Source: Nitrospira tepida (GTDB lineage Bacteria; Nitrospirota; Nitrospiria; Nitrospirales; Nitrospiraceae). Taken from it: 64,000 nucleotides of DNA. Location: assembly GCF_947241125.1 (NCBI RefSeq), contig NZ_OX365700.1, forward strand, positions 1,054,001-1,118,000, in the 5' to 3' direction. Positions 54,129 through 63,496 of this stretch are shown piece by piece (the stretch's first letter is position 1; the number at the start of each line of letters is the position of its first letter). A program made the position numbers and the translations under genes. Under the pieces are notes generated by a model. It saw only the letters and a program-made list of their open reading frames with translations, was not told the origin of the DNA and made no database searches.

Positions 54129-56264
54129 TCATCCTCGCGGGACGATCGGCCCTGTCAAGAGCGGAGGGATAGAATCAGCCGGCACCGGCGGGCTGAAGAG
54201 GTATCCCTGGACTTCGTCGCAACCCAATTGCCGAAGCAGCGACAGTTGGGGGACGGTCTCGATGCCCTCGGCCAGCACCCGCAGGTCGCGCGCGTGGGCC
54301 ATGGTGATCATGGCCTCGGCGATCGTGGCGTCCGTGGCGTTCGTCGCCACCTCCGTGATGAAGGAGCGGTCGATCTTGACCGTATCGAACGGCAGCGTGC
54401 GCAGGTGGCCGATCGACGAGTAGCCGGTTCCAAAATCGTCCAGAGCCAGGCGCAGGCCCATGCCTTTCAACTGTTGCAGAACCGCCGCCGCTTCCTCCGG
54501 CTGGGGCATCATGATCGTTTCGGTGAGTTCCAACTCGAGCCGCGAGGAGGCGAACCCGGTCTCGCGCAGCAGGCGGGAAAGCCGTGTGACCAGCCCCCGG
54601 TCGCTGAACTGCGCGTTGGACACATTCACCGCCACGATGAGTGGGCGTCCGTCCGCGGACTGCCAGGGCGCGGTTTCCCGGCAGGCCGTCTCCAGGACCC
54701 ACTCGCCCACGGCCTGTCCCAGGCCGATCTCCTCGACGAGGTCGACAAACCGCCCCGGCGGAAGCAGGCCCCTGGTCGGGTGGGCCCAGCGCAACAGGGC
54801 TTCGACGCCGATGACCAGTCCCGTGTGAATGTCCACCAGCGGCTGATAATGGAGGCGCAGCTCATGGCGTTCGATGGCCCGCCGCAGATCGTTCTCCAGC
54901 GCCAGCCGATCGGCCGCCATCTCGTTCATCGATCGGGAATAGAACTGGTAGTTGTTGCGGCCTTCGTTCTTAGCCTGATACATCGCCGTGTCGGCGTTCT
55001 TCAGCAACTCTTCCAGATTCTCGCCGTCGCTCGGATGGAGTGAGATCCCGATGCTGCCTGTGATGAAGACCTCCCGCCCTTCCACCAGGAACGGGTTGGC
55101 GATCGCGCTCAGGATGCGGCGCGCGATCCCGCTCGCATGGTCGGGCTGGCGCAGGTCCGGGAGCAGAATCGTGAACTCGTCCCCGCCCAGCCGTGCCACC
55201 GCGCCGGCTGTCTCCGAAGTGCCGGGCCGGACGACCGAATCCGAGGCCCGGATCGCTTCCATGATCCGCTCGGCGACCTGTTTCAGGAGGGCATCGCCGG
55301 CCGAATGGCCCAGCGAGTCGTTGATGAACTTGAACCGGTCGATATCCAGAAACAGAATCCCCAACATGGCCTCGTGCCGCTTCGCGGCGGCCAAGGCCTG
55401 CTGGGCCCGATCCCGGAACAGCAATCGGTTGGGCAGCCCGGTCAGGCTGTCGTAGTAGGCCAGATGATGGATGTGCTCTTCGATCCGGCGGCGCTCCGTA
55501 ATGTCTTGCACCGTCCCCGTCAAGCTGACGACCGTGCGGCCGTCCTCGGCTGGCAACGCGCGGGCTTGAAGGCTGACCGTCCGTTGCTCTCCGTCCGGCA
55601 TCGTCAGCGTATGGTCCTGGCGCGAAGGATGATGTGGAACGAAGCTGCCCTCCAGCACGCTCTTGAACAGCCCGCCGACCGCCGCGGGGGCGAGCGACAG
55701 GAACTCGTCCAGCGAGCCGGAGAACTCCCGGATGGACAGTCCGAGAATGATCGCCGCCCGCTCGGAGACCCGCAATTGGCGCTTCGCGAGATCCCATTCC
55801 CAACTGCCCACCTGAGCCAGATGCTGCGCATGGGCCAGGTGTTCCTTGCTGCGGGACAGCTCGCGCAGGGCGGCGCCGGCCCGGAGGAGGTACCGGACGC
55901 GATGGCCCAGGATGAGCGGATTGAACGGCTTGGACATGAAATCCGTCGCGCCGGCTTCGTAGGCGCGCTCGACGGACTCCGTATCCTCAAATGACGTCAT
56001 GAACACGATGGGCACATGGGCGGCCTGGGGGAGCCGTCTCAACAGCGAACAGGCGGCAAACCCGTTCATGCCGGGCAAGAGCACGTCCATCAGGACCAGA
56101 TCGGGCTTGAGCAAAGGGAAGCGGGTGACCGCCTCCTGGCCGGTCGAGACCGCTTCGACCTCGAAGCCGGCCTGTGAGAGGGTCTCGCCGATCAACGATT
56201 GGATGCCCGGCTCGTCGTCCACCACCAGCACGAGCGGGCGTTTCACCGGCGGCGCTCCAGTCAT
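54129..56264 (-). CDS. Response regulator with PAS, GGDEF and EAL domains
   Basis: 711 residues. Receiver (about 8-130; VVDDEPGIQ, phospho-Asp in LVLMDVLLPGMNG), PAS (about 150-265), GGDEF with an intact RLGGDEFTILL (about 360), EAL with intact EALLRW and VNVSNAQF, ELTETIMM, LDDFGTGYSS and LAEGIET. A DGC inhibitory RxxD site before GGDEF is not seen. Both activities are possible; phosphorylation or the PAS ligand may choose between them. The start overlaps the upstream hybrid kinase stop by 4 bases (ATGA), so kinase and regulator are made together. Confidence 0.92.
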   Translation of the reverse strand: MTGAPPVKRPLVLVVDDEPGIQSLIGETLSQAGFEVEAVSTGQEAVTRFPLLKPDLVLMDVLLPGMNGFAACSLLRRLPQAAHVPIVFMTSFEDTESVERAYEAGATDFMSKPFNPLILGHRVRYLLRAGAALRELSRSKEHLAHAQHLAQVGSWEWDLAKRQLRVSERAAIILGLSIREFSGSLDEFLSLAPAAVGGLFKSVLEGSFVPHHPSRQDHTLTMPDGEQRTVSLQARALPAEDGRTVVSLTGTVQDITERRRIEEHIHHLAYYDSLTGLPNRLLFRDRAQQALAAAKRHEAMLGILFLDIDRFKFINDSLGHSAGDALLKQVAERIMEAIRASDSVVRPGTSETAGAVARLGGDEFTILLPDLRQPDHASGIARRILSAIANPFLVEGREVFITGSIGISLHPSDGENLEELLKNADTAMYQAKNEGRNNYQFYSRSMNEMAADRLALENDLRRAIERHELRLHYQPLVDIHTGLVIGVEALLRWAHPTRGLLPPGRFVDLVEEIGLGQAVGEWVLETACRETAPWQSADGRPLIVAVNVSNAQFSDRGLVTRLSRLLRETGFASSRLELELTETIMMPQPEEAAAVLQQLKGMGLRLALDDFGTGYSSIGHLRTLPFDTVKIDRSFITEVATNATDATIAEAMITMAHARDLRVLAEGIETVPQLSLLRQLGCDEVQGYLFSPPVPADSIPPLLTGPIVPRG

Positions 56265-59200
56265 GCGGCGCGCCGCCGATCGATTTCGATCCGGAAGGAG
56301 GACTTTACGGCCTGATACTCCCGTTCGAAGCAGGAGAAGATCGCTGCCGCCTCCGAGAGTTGCTTGGTCCGCCCGCATTGCTCGAGGTCCTTGCTCAAGG
56401 CGGCCAGCTTGAACGCGCCCAACACGCCGCAACGTGATTTGAACCCGTGCGCGAGCGAAAAGAGGCGATCGGCCGTGTTGCCCTGGACCGCGGCCCGGAG
56501 TTGCTCCACAATCTGATCCGAATCCGTGAGAAACATCGAGAGCATCGAGACGAGCACGTCGGGCCGGCCCGGCCGCTGCAATGCCAGGATGTCTTTCCAC
56601 ACTTTTTGATCGATCGCCGCTTCTTCTTGGACGACGGGGGGCTCCTCAGCCGCCGGGGAGGCTGGCGCGGCAGATGCCGGCGGCGCCGCCTCTGTGAGCG
56701 GCTCCTGAATGACCGCGGCCTCAGACTCAGACGCTCCCGCAGCGGCCGTGATCTGCGGCCGGTGCCAGCGTCGCATCACCTCGGCGAGTTGGCGGCGGGT
56801 GAAGGGCTTGGCCAGGTAGTCGTCCATGCCGGCGGCGAGGCAGCGCTCGCGGTCCCCCTGAATGGCATGAGCCGTGAGGGCGATGATCGGCACGCGAGGA
56901 GGAGTCATGGGTGATCGGTCATGGGTCATGGGTGACGAAGGACCGGTGGGTCCCGCCTTCTCAGACGATTGACGGTTGACCATTGACCTTTGACTGTCTT
57001 CGCGCAGTCGAATAGCGCGGGTGGCGGCAAAGCCGTCCATGTCGGGCATCTGACAGTCCATGAAGATCAGGTCGTGGCGGGAGCGGGTCGCCGCTTCGAG
57101 CGCCTCGACCCCGTTCTGGACGATCTCGACCGAGCAGCCGAGGTCCTCCAGCATCAGCCGGGCCACTTCCTGGTTGACCGAGTTATCCTCCGCCACGAGG
57201 ACCTTGAGGGGGAACGTCTCGGACGGAGGCGACGTCCCGGCCTCCGAGACCGGCGCGCCGGCCGTCCGGCGGGAATCCGGCCCATCAGCGCCGGGACGCC
57301 GCAGTAGGTTCAACAGAGCCCGGATCAATAACGATCGACGAACCGGCTTGACCAGGACCGCTTCAACTCCGGTTTCCATGACCGGTTGGTGGTCGCCAAG
57401 TCCCGTGACGGACGCCAACAGGATCAGGCCGGTGCCGGCCAGTTCCGGATCTGCCTTTATACGCCGGGCCAACTCAACGCCGTCCGATTCGGGCATCGGA
57501 TGGTCAAGCAGCGCCACGTGAAATGGTCTGCCCGACTGAGCCGCTTCCTTGAGGACCGCGAAGGCCTCCTCGCCGGTTGAGGCGCCGGACGGGGAGAGGT
57601 TCCACTCGGCGATCCGGTCCTGCAAGATCTCACGGTTGGACCGGTTGTCATCCACGACCAGAATACGGCGGCCGGTCAAATCCGGCAATTCCGATTGGTC
57701 GAAGGCGGACGCGGGCTCCCTGGTTTCCGGCTTGGCAAACCGGGAGGTGAACCAGAAGGTGGTGCCTCGCCCTTCTGTGCTCTCGACGCCGATCTCTCCT
57801 TGCATCAGCTCTACGAGTTGTTTGGCGATGGAGAGGCCGAGGCCGGTGCCGCCGTACTTTCTGGTGGACGAGTTGTCGGCCTGGCAAAACGGCTCGAAGA
57901 TCTGCCGCTGCGCCTCCGGCGAGATGCCGATCCCGGTATCGGTGATCTCCACGCGAAGCTTGACGGTTGACGAGTGATCCTCCAGCACGGAGACGGAGAG
58001 ACCGACTTCGCCGCGCTCGGTGAACTTGATCGCGTTGCCGAGCAGGTTGATCAGGATTTGGCGGAGCCTCCCCGGATCGCCTTCGAGCGTGGACGGGACC
58101 GTGCGCGGAATGGAGCAGAGGAGTTCCAACCCCTTGCGCTGGGCCCGCTCCGCGACCAGCTCGACCACATCCTCGACCGTTTCTCCGACATCGAAGGACA
58201 CCGTCTCCAGTTCGAGCTTGCCCGCCTCGATCTTCGAGAAGTCCAGAATGTCGTTGATGGTGTGGAGCAGCGCCGTGGCCGAACGGTGGATGGTGTCGAC
58301 GAAATGCCGTTGCCGGTCCGTGAGCGCGGTTGTCAGCAACAATTCGGTCATGCCCAGCACGCCGTTCATGGGCGTGCGAATCTCATGGCTCATGTTCGCC
58401 ACGAACTGGGATTTCAAACGGCTGACTTCGAGGGCTCGGTCGCGGGCCGACTCCATCGCCTCATTCGCCCGCACCAATTCGTCGCGCGAGCGGCGGAGAT
58501 CCTCCGTCATCCGGTTGAAGGAACGGGCCAAGGTCCCCACCTCGTCGGTGCCCATGACGCCGATGGTTTGGGAGAGGTCCCCGGCGGCGATGCGGTCGGC
58601 CAGGTGGGTCAAGGATTGGATAGGAATGGAAATGTGGCGGGAGAGCAGGTAGGCCACCGCGAGCACAAGCAGGGTCGTGATGACCAGCAGTCCGAGAAAC
58701 ACGCGCCGGAGCGTCTTGACCTGACCGAAGGCGTCTTCCCGATCCTGGGCCACGAGGATCGTCCATCCCAGTCCCTCGAACGTGCGGAAGCCAGTGGACT
58801 TCGCGAAACCGATCAACAGTTCGTCGTGATCGGCCAGAAACGATCCGCGATCCCGAGCACGCGATGACTCCGGCAGCCGGTAGCCGAGCTGCGAGAGGGT
58901 GGCCGCGGGAAACGACCGGGTCTCCGACCGGCTTAGCAAGGACGGGGGGCCTGCCAGGACTCCCCCAGCCACATTGGCCAGCAGCACAGAACCCTGCCGT
59001 TCTCCGCTCTCCCCTTGGACCTTGACCTGGGCCGTGATCTCCTGGAGTTCGCTCTGCGGCAAGTGGGCGACGAGATAGCCGATCGGCTTGCGCCCGCCGT
59101 TCGGCCTAGTGATCGGCGTCATGATGCGGAGGCTGATCGATTTCGTGAGGGGGTCGTCGGCCAAATCGGTGGTGGTCACGGTCGCGCTCTGCATTGCGGC

Positions 59201-59620
59201 GCGGAACCAGGGCTCGTTCGAGACGACGTGGCCGATCAAGGAAACTTCGCTGGAGGAGACGATCGTGCCCTGGGCGTTGACGCAATAAATGGAGGAGTAG
59301 TGTCCGTATTGGCTCCACAGGCGCAGCAGGCTCAACGTGATGCGGCCACGCGGATCGTCGGCGGCCACATCCTGCATCGCTTCCATCGAGGCCCAGGCTT
59401 GGAGGTCCTGCGTGCTGGCGAAGAGCACCCGGTCGATCTTGCCCATGGTTTGGGCGGCCAATTCCTCCAATTTCTCACTTGCATTCTGCTTGAGGATGTC
59501 CTGGCTGGTTTCATAGACGATGATGCCGACCACGATCAGCGGGACGAGGGCCAAGACCAGCAGGGCGGTCAGGAGCTTGGCCCGGATCGATATTCGGGAG
59601 AAGAGCGATGACACGGACAT
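56261..59620 (-). CDS. Hybrid histidine kinase with two receivers and HPt
   Basis: 1119 residues. TM1 about 14-35, extracytoplasmic Cache-type domain to about 295, TM2 about 300-325, HAMP (about 327-385), HisKA with His in NMSHEIRTPMNGVLG (about 413), HATPase (about 500-630; NLLGNAIKFTERG, DTGIGI, GTGLGLSIA), receiver 1 (about 650-770; phospho-Asp in ALLDHPMPESDG), receiver 2 (about 805-945; VAEDNSVNQ, FMDCQMPDMDG) and HPt (about 1007-1115; His in LAHGFKSRCGVLGA). Receiver 2 carries a 30-odd residue repeat-derived insert (about 874-905). An unorthodox phosphorelay kinase, probably signalling to the response regulator translated from the overlapping gene. Confidence 0.92.
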   Translation of the reverse strand: MSVSSLFSRISIRAKLLTALLVLALVPLIVVGIIVYETSQDILKQNASEKLEELAAQTMGKIDRVLFASTQDLQAWASMEAMQDVAADDPRGRITLSLLRLWSQYGHYSSIYCVNAQGTIVSSSEVSLIGHVVSNEPWFRAAMQSATVTTTDLADDPLTKSISLRIMTPITRPNGGRKPIGYLVAHLPQSELQEITAQVKVQGESGERQGSVLLANVAGGVLAGPPSLLSRSETRSFPAATLSQLGYRLPESSRARDRGSFLADHDELLIGFAKSTGFRTFEGLGWTILVAQDREDAFGQVKTLRRVFLGLLVITTLLVLAVAYLLSRHISIPIQSLTHLADRIAAGDLSQTIGVMGTDEVGTLARSFNRMTEDLRRSRDELVRANEAMESARDRALEVSRLKSQFVANMSHEIRTPMNGVLGMTELLLTTALTDRQRHFVDTIHRSATALLHTINDILDFSKIEAGKLELETVSFDVGETVEDVVELVAERAQRKGLELLCSIPRTVPSTLEGDPGRLRQILINLLGNAIKFTERGEVGLSVSVLEDHSSTVKLRVEITDTGIGISPEAQRQIFEPFCQADNSSTRKYGGTGLGLSIAKQLVELMQGEIGVESTEGRGTTFWFTSRFAKPETREPASAFDQSELPDLTGRRILVVDDNRSNREILQDRIAEWNLSPSGASTGEEAFAVLKEAAQSGRPFHVALLDHPMPESDGVELARRIKADPELAGTGLILLASVTGLGDHQPVMETGVEAVLVKPVRRSLLIRALLNLLRRPGADGPDSRRTAGAPVSEAGTSPPSETFPLKVLVAEDNSVNQEVARLMLEDLGCSVEIVQNGVEALEAATRSRHDLIFMDCQMPDMDGFAATRAIRLREDSQRSMVNRQSSEKAGPTGPSSPMTHDRSPMTPPRVPIIALTAHAIQGDRERCLAAGMDDYLAKPFTRRQLAEVMRRWHRPQITAAAGASESEAAVIQEPLTEAAPPASAAPASPAAEEPPVVQEEAAIDQKVWKDILALQRPGRPDVLVSMLSMFLTDSDQIVEQLRAAVQGNTADRLFSLAHGFKSRCGVLGAFKLAALSKDLEQCGRTKQLSEAAAIFSCFEREYQAVKSSFRIEIDRRRAA

Positions 59621-59808
59621 GGCTGTTCGTCAGGGACTGGGGCCCGGTCAGGGCCGGATCGAGCCCATGGTGGCTGGTCCATGCGCCCGTTGAGACGGAT
59701 GCGCACCGATGGCGCCGTCTTCGGGTTCGAGTCAAAGGTAGCAGGCGCCCCGGTACAGTCAACGAATATGAGGTTTGACGGAAGCTGAGCCGAGAAGGAG
59801 CGATGGCG
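59621..59808. other. Gap between the two hybrid kinase genes
   Basis: About 190 bases with no gene. The 3' gene may have its own promoter here, but I see no clear one on the minus strand. Confidence 0.4.
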
Positions 59809-62349
59809 TCACGTCCCGCTACGCAACGGCCGCTCGGGGCGCGGCAGCCAACGGGTGAGCAAGCGCTCAAGTTGCAGGCGCGTGAAGGGCTTAGACAGGT
59901 AGTCGTCCATGCCGGCCGCGAGGCAAGCCTGACGATCGCTTTCAAGCACATGGGCCGTCAGGGCGACGATCGGGAGGCGGGGTGTTCCTGTCGTGGATAC
60001 GGCCTCGCGGGCCCGAATGCGGCGCGTGGCTTCGAACCCGTCCATCTCCGGCATCTGACAATCCATCAAGACCAGATCGTATCGAGCCCGGCCGGTCGCT
60101 TCGAGCGCCTCCCTTCCGTTCCCGGCGACCTCGACCGAACAGCCGAGTTGCTCCAACATCGTGCGGGCCACCTCCTGATTCACGCTGTTGTCCTCCACCA
60201 CGAGGATGCAGCCGGTGAACTGTGGAGGGATGGCGCCTGGATTGATCATGCCGGCTGGTGAAGTAGACGGAATTATAGAGGGGGACGACGACGGTGTGAG
60301 ACGATTCAGCCGCCTGGCCAAGGCTCGATAGAGGGCTTGATAGCGGACCGGCTTCGTCAGGACCAGGTCCGCGCCGGCCTCTCGCGCGATTTCGCGGTCG
60401 AACTCGGGCGGCGCGAGCAAGATCACGGCAAGTGACGGTCCGCCCGCTTCGCTCTTGAGGGTCTTGATCAGAGACAGTCCATCCGCGTCCTCCAAGGCCA
60501 GATCCAAGATCAGGAGGGCGAAGGGAGCCTCGGAGGATGCAGCCTGTCTGACGAGCTCCAACGCCTTCGCTCCGGCGGAGGCTTCCTCCGGATGGAAGCC
60601 CCATCCCTTGAGCGTGTGCTTCAGGACCTGTCGGCTGGCGGCGTGGCTTTCGACGATCAAGATTCTCGGCGGAACGGTTGCCGAGGGTTCACCAAGGAAC
60701 TGTGGCGTCGCCGATCCGATCGACAGCGGGAGCTTTACCCAAAAGGTGGAACCGCGACCGACCTCGCTGTCCAAGCCGACCGTTCCTCCCATGAGCCGGA
60801 CCAGGCGGATAACAACGGGAAGGCCGAGCCCCGTTCCTCTGAATGTCCCTGACGGCGATCTGCGGCTTGGCGGGGAGGGAGCGACCAGGTAGGCCCGGTC
60901 CTCCTGCGCGATGCCGATACCCGTATCTGTGATGTCAAACTGGACTTCTACCAGACCCTCGTCGAGCGGAGCGGCAGAGACGCGGAGTTCGATCTCTCCC
61001 TGCTGGGTGAACTGAACCGCGTTGCCGAGCAGGTGGCCGAGGATTTTCCGGAGCCAGTAGGGGTCGCCGACCAGCAGGTCTGGACAGGTCGAGAGAATCG
61101 TGCTCGTGAGGCGGAGTCCCTTGGCTTGCGCCTGGCCGCGGACGAGATCGAGGACTTCTTCCACCGTGTCCCGAAGATCGAATTCCATCGGGTGGAGCGC
61201 CAACGACCCGGTTTCGAGGTCGGAAAGCGCCGCCAGGTCGTTCAAGCGGGATAGGAGCGCCTTGCCGGACGCAAGCGCGTTGGTCGCGTGGCGCCGTTGT
61301 TGTTCGGTCAGGGGTCCATGCAGCAAGTGGTCGATCTTGCCCAGGAGACTATTCATGGGTGTCCGGATTTCATGACTGAGGTGGGACCGGAATTGAAGCT
61401 GAAGCGCGGCGGAATCCTGCACGGGATGAGATGTGGGCTGTGATTCCTGGCGGTTCGCCTCCGGTTCGGCCGCCGTCTGTTCACGCTGATCTTCAGCCTG
61501 CGTCCGCTCGGCGAGGGCATCATGCAACGCGGCATGGGCGAGCGCCGATTCATCTTCCCGGCGGCGCCATTCCTTCTCGAATTGACCTCGTTGCTCGGCC
61601 AGGGCCCGTTGTTGGTCTTGAATCTGATGCAGTAACGCATTGAATCGTTCGGACAGGATGCCGAGGTCGCCCTCTCCCGGCTTCTGGATGCGGAGGGAAT
61701 AATCCCGTTCTGCGAGAGCCGTCCCGGTCAGGGCGATGAGGTCGAGAATCGGGCCGGTGATCAGACGTTGGAAGCGGCTTCCCAAGAGCCAGGCCACCGT
61801 CAACCCACAGACGAGGATGGCCAAGACCAGCGCGGCATAGCGCCGGGCGCGCTCGTAAATCGGAGACAGGTCGGCTTGGAGCAGGATCATCCCGGAGGCG
61901 CCGGTCCCAATTGGGACGGGCCGGCGAAGCGCCACCGCATCGGCTCCGATGGCGGCTCGCAAGGTTCGATTTGCAGCAGAGTGAATCGGCCCGGGACCGG
62001 GCCGGTCATATCGCGCCAGTTCCCGCCCCTGATCATCGTACAGGATGGCGGTCGTCACGATGGGAGAGAGACGAAGTGTGCTCAGCGCCCATTCCCCCGC
62101 TGCCCGATCTTGAGCCAGCACCGCCTCCCTGCTCAGGATGGCCACGAGGTCCGCCTGTCGAGACAGTTCTCTGGTGGCGCCTTCTTTGGCGAGATATAGA
62201 TCGAGGCAGACCAGAAGGATTCCCATCAGCAACAAGGCGGCGCCCGATACAACCAGCATGAGTGTTTGGAGCTGGCGATCGATCGGCGTCAGCCAGGCAG
62301 CAGCCATCGTCGATACTCCTGCGGCAGGAACGGGCGGGACGGAGCGCAA
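59809..62349 (-). CDS. Hybrid histidine kinase with two receivers
   Basis: 846 residues (an internal ATG, MAAAWLTPID at 62307, is likely the true start). TM1 about 27-50, short extracytoplasmic domain, TM2 about 170-190, HAMP-like segment to about 245, a coiled coil, HisKA with His in SHLSHEIRTPMNSLLG (about 328), HATPase (LLGNAVQFTQQG, DTGIGIAQED, GTGLGLPVV). Receiver 1 (about 570-680) has VESHAASRQ in place of the acidic pair, though Asp (LILDLALED) and Lys (VLTKPVR) remain, so it is probably weak. Receiver 2 (about 715-835; VVEDNSVNQ, LMDCQMPEMDG) is intact. No HPt; the neighbour's HPt could serve. Confidence 0.9.
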   Translation of the reverse strand: MRSVPPVPAAGVSTMAAAWLTPIDRQLQTLMLVVSGAALLLMGILLVCLDLYLAKEGATRELSRQADLVAILSREAVLAQDRAAGEWALSTLRLSPIVTTAILYDDQGRELARYDRPGPGPIHSAANRTLRAAIGADAVALRRPVPIGTGASGMILLQADLSPIYERARRYAALVLAILVCGLTVAWLLGSRFQRLITGPILDLIALTGTALAERDYSLRIQKPGEGDLGILSERFNALLHQIQDQQRALAEQRGQFEKEWRRREDESALAHAALHDALAERTQAEDQREQTAAEPEANRQESQPTSHPVQDSAALQLQFRSHLSHEIRTPMNSLLGKIDHLLHGPLTEQQRRHATNALASGKALLSRLNDLAALSDLETGSLALHPMEFDLRDTVEEVLDLVRGQAQAKGLRLTSTILSTCPDLLVGDPYWLRKILGHLLGNAVQFTQQGEIELRVSAAPLDEGLVEVQFDITDTGIGIAQEDRAYLVAPSPPSRRSPSGTFRGTGLGLPVVIRLVRLMGGTVGLDSEVGRGSTFWVKLPLSIGSATPQFLGEPSATVPPRILIVESHAASRQVLKHTLKGWGFHPEEASAGAKALELVRQAASSEAPFALLILDLALEDADGLSLIKTLKSEAGGPSLAVILLAPPEFDREIAREAGADLVLTKPVRYQALYRALARRLNRLTPSSSPSIIPSTSPAGMINPGAIPPQFTGCILVVEDNSVNQEVARTMLEQLGCSVEVAGNGREALEATGRARYDLVLMDCQMPEMDGFEATRRIRAREAVSTTGTPRLPIVALTAHVLESDRQACLAAGMDDYLSKPFTRLQLERLLTRWLPRPERPLRSGT

Positions 62350-62373
62350 GCAACCAAGAGGGCGGAGGGCGAC

Positions 62374-62781
62374 TTACGGATATCTGGCTTCGATGAGGCT
62401 GCGCAGGCCGCCGCGCGCGGTGAATTCCCCGGTGACGGTTGCGCGGACGGGGCGGCAGGCCTTGACGAAGTCCTGAAGAATGCGATTGACGGCATTCTCG
62501 TAGAAGATGCCGACATTGCGATAGGCATGGATATAAAGCTTGAGCGACTTCAGTTCCACGCAATGTTGGTCCGGCATGTAGTGGATCCGAATGGTTCCAA
62601 AATCGGGCAGGCCCGTCTTGGGGCAAATCGCCGTATATTCCGGAATGTCGATGGTGATCTCGTATCCCTTGTATTGATTCGGCCAGGTTTCCAATTCCGG
62701 CAGGGTGGTGGAGAGGCCGCTCTTGGCGTGGTCCTCGCTATAGCCCAAGGAAGTCTTCATGGCGGTCTTGGTGCGTTTCAT
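62374..62781 (-). CDS. queF: NADPH-dependent 7-cyano-7-deazaguanine reductase
   Basis: 135 residues, the short YkvM-type QueF. The catalytic Cys is in YTAICPKTGLPDFG (about residue 50), and the motif ELKSLKLYIHAYRN (about 73-86) binds NADPH. It reduces preQ0 to preQ1 for tRNA queuosine. The chosen ATG (MKRTKTAMK) overlaps the upstream stop by 4 bases (ATGA), which favours it over a start five codons earlier. No other queuosine gene lies in the window. Confidence 0.93.
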   Translation of the reverse strand: MKRTKTAMKTSLGYSEDHAKSGLSTTLPELETWPNQYKGYEITIDIPEYTAICPKTGLPDFGTIRIHYMPDQHCVELKSLKLYIHAYRNVGIFYENAVNRILQDFVKACRPVRATVTGEFTARGGLRSLIEARYP

Positions 62782-63026
62782 AGTTGGGTCATCCACTCAA
62801 CCTGTCCGGTCTCTTCAAGTTTAAAATACAGGGCGACCCAGGGACATTTCATCTCCGGGTAGACCTCGCAGAACCCGCCTTTGCGGACTCCGCCGCAAGG
62901 ACCATGGCTCATAAACTTGGGGCATTCGGCCTTGGCCGTTCCATCGGGCACGGGAGGGCGGTTGTGCACGCCGCCCGTATATTGGCCGCCCTCTTCTTCG
63001 CCGGGGATCAAGACGCGTAATGGCAT
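62778..63026 (-). CDS. Small MTHFR_C-type zinc protein (MetV-like fragment)
   Basis: 82 residues. CPKFMSHGPCGGVRKGGFCE followed by MKCPWVALYFKLE is the pattern of the methylenetetrahydrofolate reductase C-terminal domain (MTHFR_C), which in acetogens forms MetV, the partner of MetF. It is far shorter than MetV and may be a free zinc/iron-sulfur domain. Translationally coupled to queF. The start is an ATG (MPLRVLIPG); a TTG ten codons upstream is less likely. Partnering with MetF at 44 kb is an inference. Confidence 0.7.
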   Translation of the reverse strand: MPLRVLIPGEEEGGQYTGGVHNRPPVPDGTAKAECPKFMSHGPCGGVRKGGFCEVYPEMKCPWVALYFKLEETGQVEWMTQL

Positions 63027-63319
63027 GGGGCCTAGTCTATACCGAGGAGGAGACAAACGGCAATTTCAGATCGTTTCCATGGCTGCGAGGAACCCGGTCT
63101 GGCGGAAGGAAATCCATACAGTGGAGTGGAAGCCGTGAACGACGAATCAGCTCGAATGCGGGCTCGTCGTCGCCGGTAGGACCAATGGCCTAGGGCACCG
63201 GAACGGCCTAGGCCTTCTTTCGTGGTGGGTGGGGCTTCTGAAAGATTGCAATGGAGGAGCGGGAAAGACTAGACTTCGTCTGCACCGGGTGGCAGTGGTG
63301 GGATCGGGAACATTGCCGT

Positions 63320-63348
63320 TGACAGTTTTTTTCCGGCTTTGTTAGACT
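63320..63348 (+). promoter_or_regulatory. Promoter of the oxidoreductase gene
   Basis: TTGACA (63320-63325), a 17-base spacer and TTAGAC (63343-63348), followed by a leader of about 140 bases. 63057-63319 shows no gene; it has a GGCCTAGG palindrome near 63209-63216. Confidence 0.5.
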
Positions 63349-63417
63349 TCAGTCGAAAAATCAAGACAATAGCCGCCCTTTGCTCAGCGAAGAATCGTTT
63401 CAGGTTTGAATCTGCAG

Positions 63418-63437
63418 GCCGCTCATTGCGGCTTTTT
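63418..63437 (+). terminator. Terminator-like hairpin in the leader
   Basis: GCCGC-TCATT-GCGGC (63418-63432) followed by TTTTT (63433-63437), between the promoter and the next start codon. A terminator in a leader suggests attenuation control, or it ends an unseen short transcript. Confidence 0.5.
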
Positions 63438-63496
63438 CATGACCGTCAGCGAACAGCGCCGCAGGTGCTGTCAAAATATTCAGAGGAGGGTGACCG

